From: Siphlonurus alternatus
Taxonomy: Eukaryota > Arthropoda > Insecta > Ephemeroptera > Siphlonuridae
Assembly: GCA_949825025.1 (NCBI GenBank)
Contig: OX463778.1
Span: forward strand, 27,523,551-27,587,550
DNA: 64,000 nucleotides
Reading direction: 5' to 3'
Shown here: positions 61,613 to 64,000 of the stretch, piece by piece
How the letters are laid out: every line of letters starts with the position of its first letter
Numbering within the stretch: position 1 is the stretch's first letter
Notes under the pieces: generated by a model
Told to the model about the DNA's origin: nothing
What the model saw: only the letters and a program-made list of their open reading frames with translations
The model's database searches: none
Translations under genes and position numbers: made by a program

Positions 61613-62149
61613 GCGTTCACAGAAAAGAGACGTTTATTGACAGCATCTCATTATATATTTCAGTAGTGTGTGTTTGAACTTTTTGCAAAGTTGTAGAAAA
61701 ATGAAGATTAATTTAAAGAAATTTATTTTCAACAATTAATAATTAAGAATAAATTATAGTAATTTCAAAAAAAACTGGATAAATATAATATTTGTAAAGA
61801 ATGTCACATTGTATTTTAATTGTTTGCGAATGAATGCACGAAACTGTGTTCAACGATTTTTTCACATTTTTTTTTTCTAAAAACAAAACAAAAGAAAACA
61901 AAAAAAAAATGAATAAGATGAATAAGATGACAAATATTTTATCGTAAAAAAGTATCGCCTGTGATATTTCGCAGTAACTAATTAATTTTATTAAATATCT
62001 CATAAAACTATAACATTACACATAATAAATATTAATAAACATAATATTATATAATACAGTAACATAAGTTCGTTTTTTTATGCATACTCTTTAGATGCAA
62101 TCAAGTATAAATCATGGTGGTCGTCCATTGAAGTATGAATATAACATCA

Positions 62150-62171
62150 TTTTTTTTTTTTTTTTTTTTTT
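62150..62171. repeat. Poly(T) tract
   Basis: Twenty-two T in a row. It may mark an old retro-insertion on the minus strand, but no element body is recognisable. Confidence 0.85.
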
Positions 62172-64000
62172 GTCTTGGTATTCATAATGACACCAATAAA
62201 ATTTTATTCATAACATGATTGATCTGTTGCAAAATTGGTACACCTATTTATTTTAAGGAGTGTATATATGAAAAATTGATAGTATCTGTATAATATATGA
62301 CGCCATACCATCTTGGTGTACAAGATTGCTGCTGGTAATTGAAGTATGTGTGGACACTGTAGAGTAAAGTGGTACACATGGTTACATAGCGGGTGTGTCG
62401 CCCGGGGGCTGTGCTCGAGTTTCTCCTGTTTGCCCACTCTGGCTAGAAAGGATGCTGGACGACGGATCACCTGGAGGGATTGAAAGTACCTCCCCCCCTC
62501 TCTCTCCTTCGTATCAAACAGTGAAAGTGATCCCCTTTATATTACTTTTCATTATAATGCTTTAAATGAGACACAATATAGCATAATAATTATAATGTAT
62601 TAATTTTAACGTCAATTTTCTTACATATATATACTTATAATAGAAGTATTAAAATGCAGTAAAATACCTTCTAATTGAGAAATAACTACAATGTTTTGAA
62701 ATGATGATAATTATACTTTACATGTTTATTGTTAATATAGTATGAATATTATAACTTGTACTGTATATATATATATAAAATATATGTTTTTCTTCTTATG
62801 TTATGGTTTATTTTTTTGTTTAAGAACTTAATTCGAATTTAGTTTAGTTATGAAGTTATGAACGTGTTTCTAACGTGTAAATATTTGGAATTCTGGCTCG
62901 TTTTCATAACTCATGTTCCGTTCATAGTGGATTACCAATTTTACAACCGGGCATGCAGTCAGAAGTATTGAAGACGTTGGTAAATAAATTGAGTTGTACT
63001 ATAAAATATTTGGATCCTTTCTTATTAAATTTATGATAGGTTTGATATAAATCCTTCAAATGCCAAACATTTTCATTCTTGTTATTTGTCTTGCTGTCAC
63101 ATTAGCAAAATGAGGTTAGTGATATGGTAAGATGGGGTCACCATTAATAGGAAAATTAATTGTTTTTCTACCATGCTACATTATGTATGGTTTCCTTATA
63201 TTGTTATATAATTATGATGATCGCCCCTTCTTGCCATTGCTTTCACAGTTCACTAGTGATAAAGTTTCCACGGTTCTCCCAGTCACAATAATTACTATCA
63301 TGAAGTTAATTTTTAGTATTTTTACAGTATAAAAAACGGTCATTATGATGGTGAAAAATATGTCAAGTTTTAAAAGAAAATATTATTAATAATTGAATTA
63401 GGGTATTATCTTGTATCATGCCACATAATTATTCAATTGAAGTTACTCTTGTTATTCCAGTCTTTGAATTATTATTATTTTAATGTTAAAATATAATCAA
63501 ATAACGAGTATTATTTTTTATAACTTATGTTAATGTTATAATTTATATAACTTATTTCGATACTTTATCTCGTTCACACTGAAGCTTAGTCACCTAGTTT
63601 TGTTCAGAATTATGCAAATTTTCGTGACTCTGATTTCGGTAAAACCATTTGACTCGGTCAAAATGTGATTTTTTGTATAGAATTAAAGAAATCTGGTGTC
63701 AATAAAAAAAGACACCCCGCAGAGCTTGTGACAAGTTTACACAACTGCAGTCACGAAGCGGCAGTTTCTCCTCTATGGTCTCAAGTGCACCGGAGAAACC
63801 TCAGTGTGGTGCATCGAAAAAAATATAACATTGAAAGTAATGTTTAACATCATGTTGTTTTTATAACTTCCAATATTCAATGGAGTGATGGACAGTAGAA
63901 AAGAGACCGCTAACATATTTTTCAAATAAGCAGAACCAATTAGGACAGTTCTAAATTTACAGATTAAGCATAATATAAAAATCCAAATTTAAAACTATTA

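Overview
Eukaryotic, almost certainly insect, genomic DNA. It is AT-rich with long introns, spliced genes with canonical GT-AG borders, nuclear tRNA genes, long GA/CT and AAAT microsatellites, 5'-truncated LINEs, several foldback MITEs and a SINE with a 5S-rRNA-derived head. The species cannot be fixed from sequence alone. The repeat style would fit a large-genome insect such as a hemipteran, but that is a weak inference.

The dominant gene is on the + strand: an orthologue of Drosophila hamlet (ham) and vertebrate PRDM16/MECOM(EVI1). Five coding exons can be joined without any phase conflict: 12370-12412, 15781-16061, 27569-27671, 36507-36681 and 39805-41914. They encode 903 residues. The product has an acidic N-terminal part, six N-terminal C2H2-type fingers (the first split across exons 4 and 5, the sixth C2HC), a proline-rich middle with a PLDLR CtBP-binding motif, three C-terminal fingers and the conserved [13 protein letters not shown] block. 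No PR/SET domain is visible. The model is therefore a PR-less (EVI1-like) isoform, or the PR exons lie upstream of the window. A strong acceptor-like tract just before exon 1, with an open frame running into the ATG, leaves the second possibility open.

Layout. 1-12.2 kb: upstream DNA with an AAAT-flanked truncated LINE (3.2-5.3 kb), a tandem repeat and three foldback elements. 12.2-41.9 kb: the ham transcription unit. Its introns hold two antisense tRNA genes (Arg-TCG, Val-TAC), MITEs, a 5S-headed SINE, GA tracts, two perfect YY1/Pho-type motifs and several candidate alternative exons. 41.9-64 kb: mostly non-coding DNA with scattered higher-GC islands, three more inverted-repeat elements, long CT/GA tracts and one attractive 47-codon ORF ending in three successive stop codons.

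No operon-like or microbial system is present. The most useful leads are possible alternative ham exons with matching phases at 20424-20572 and 32897-32951, the uORF/start overlap, the paired YY1/Pho-type sites, the small ORFs, and the uncatalogued MITE/SINE families.
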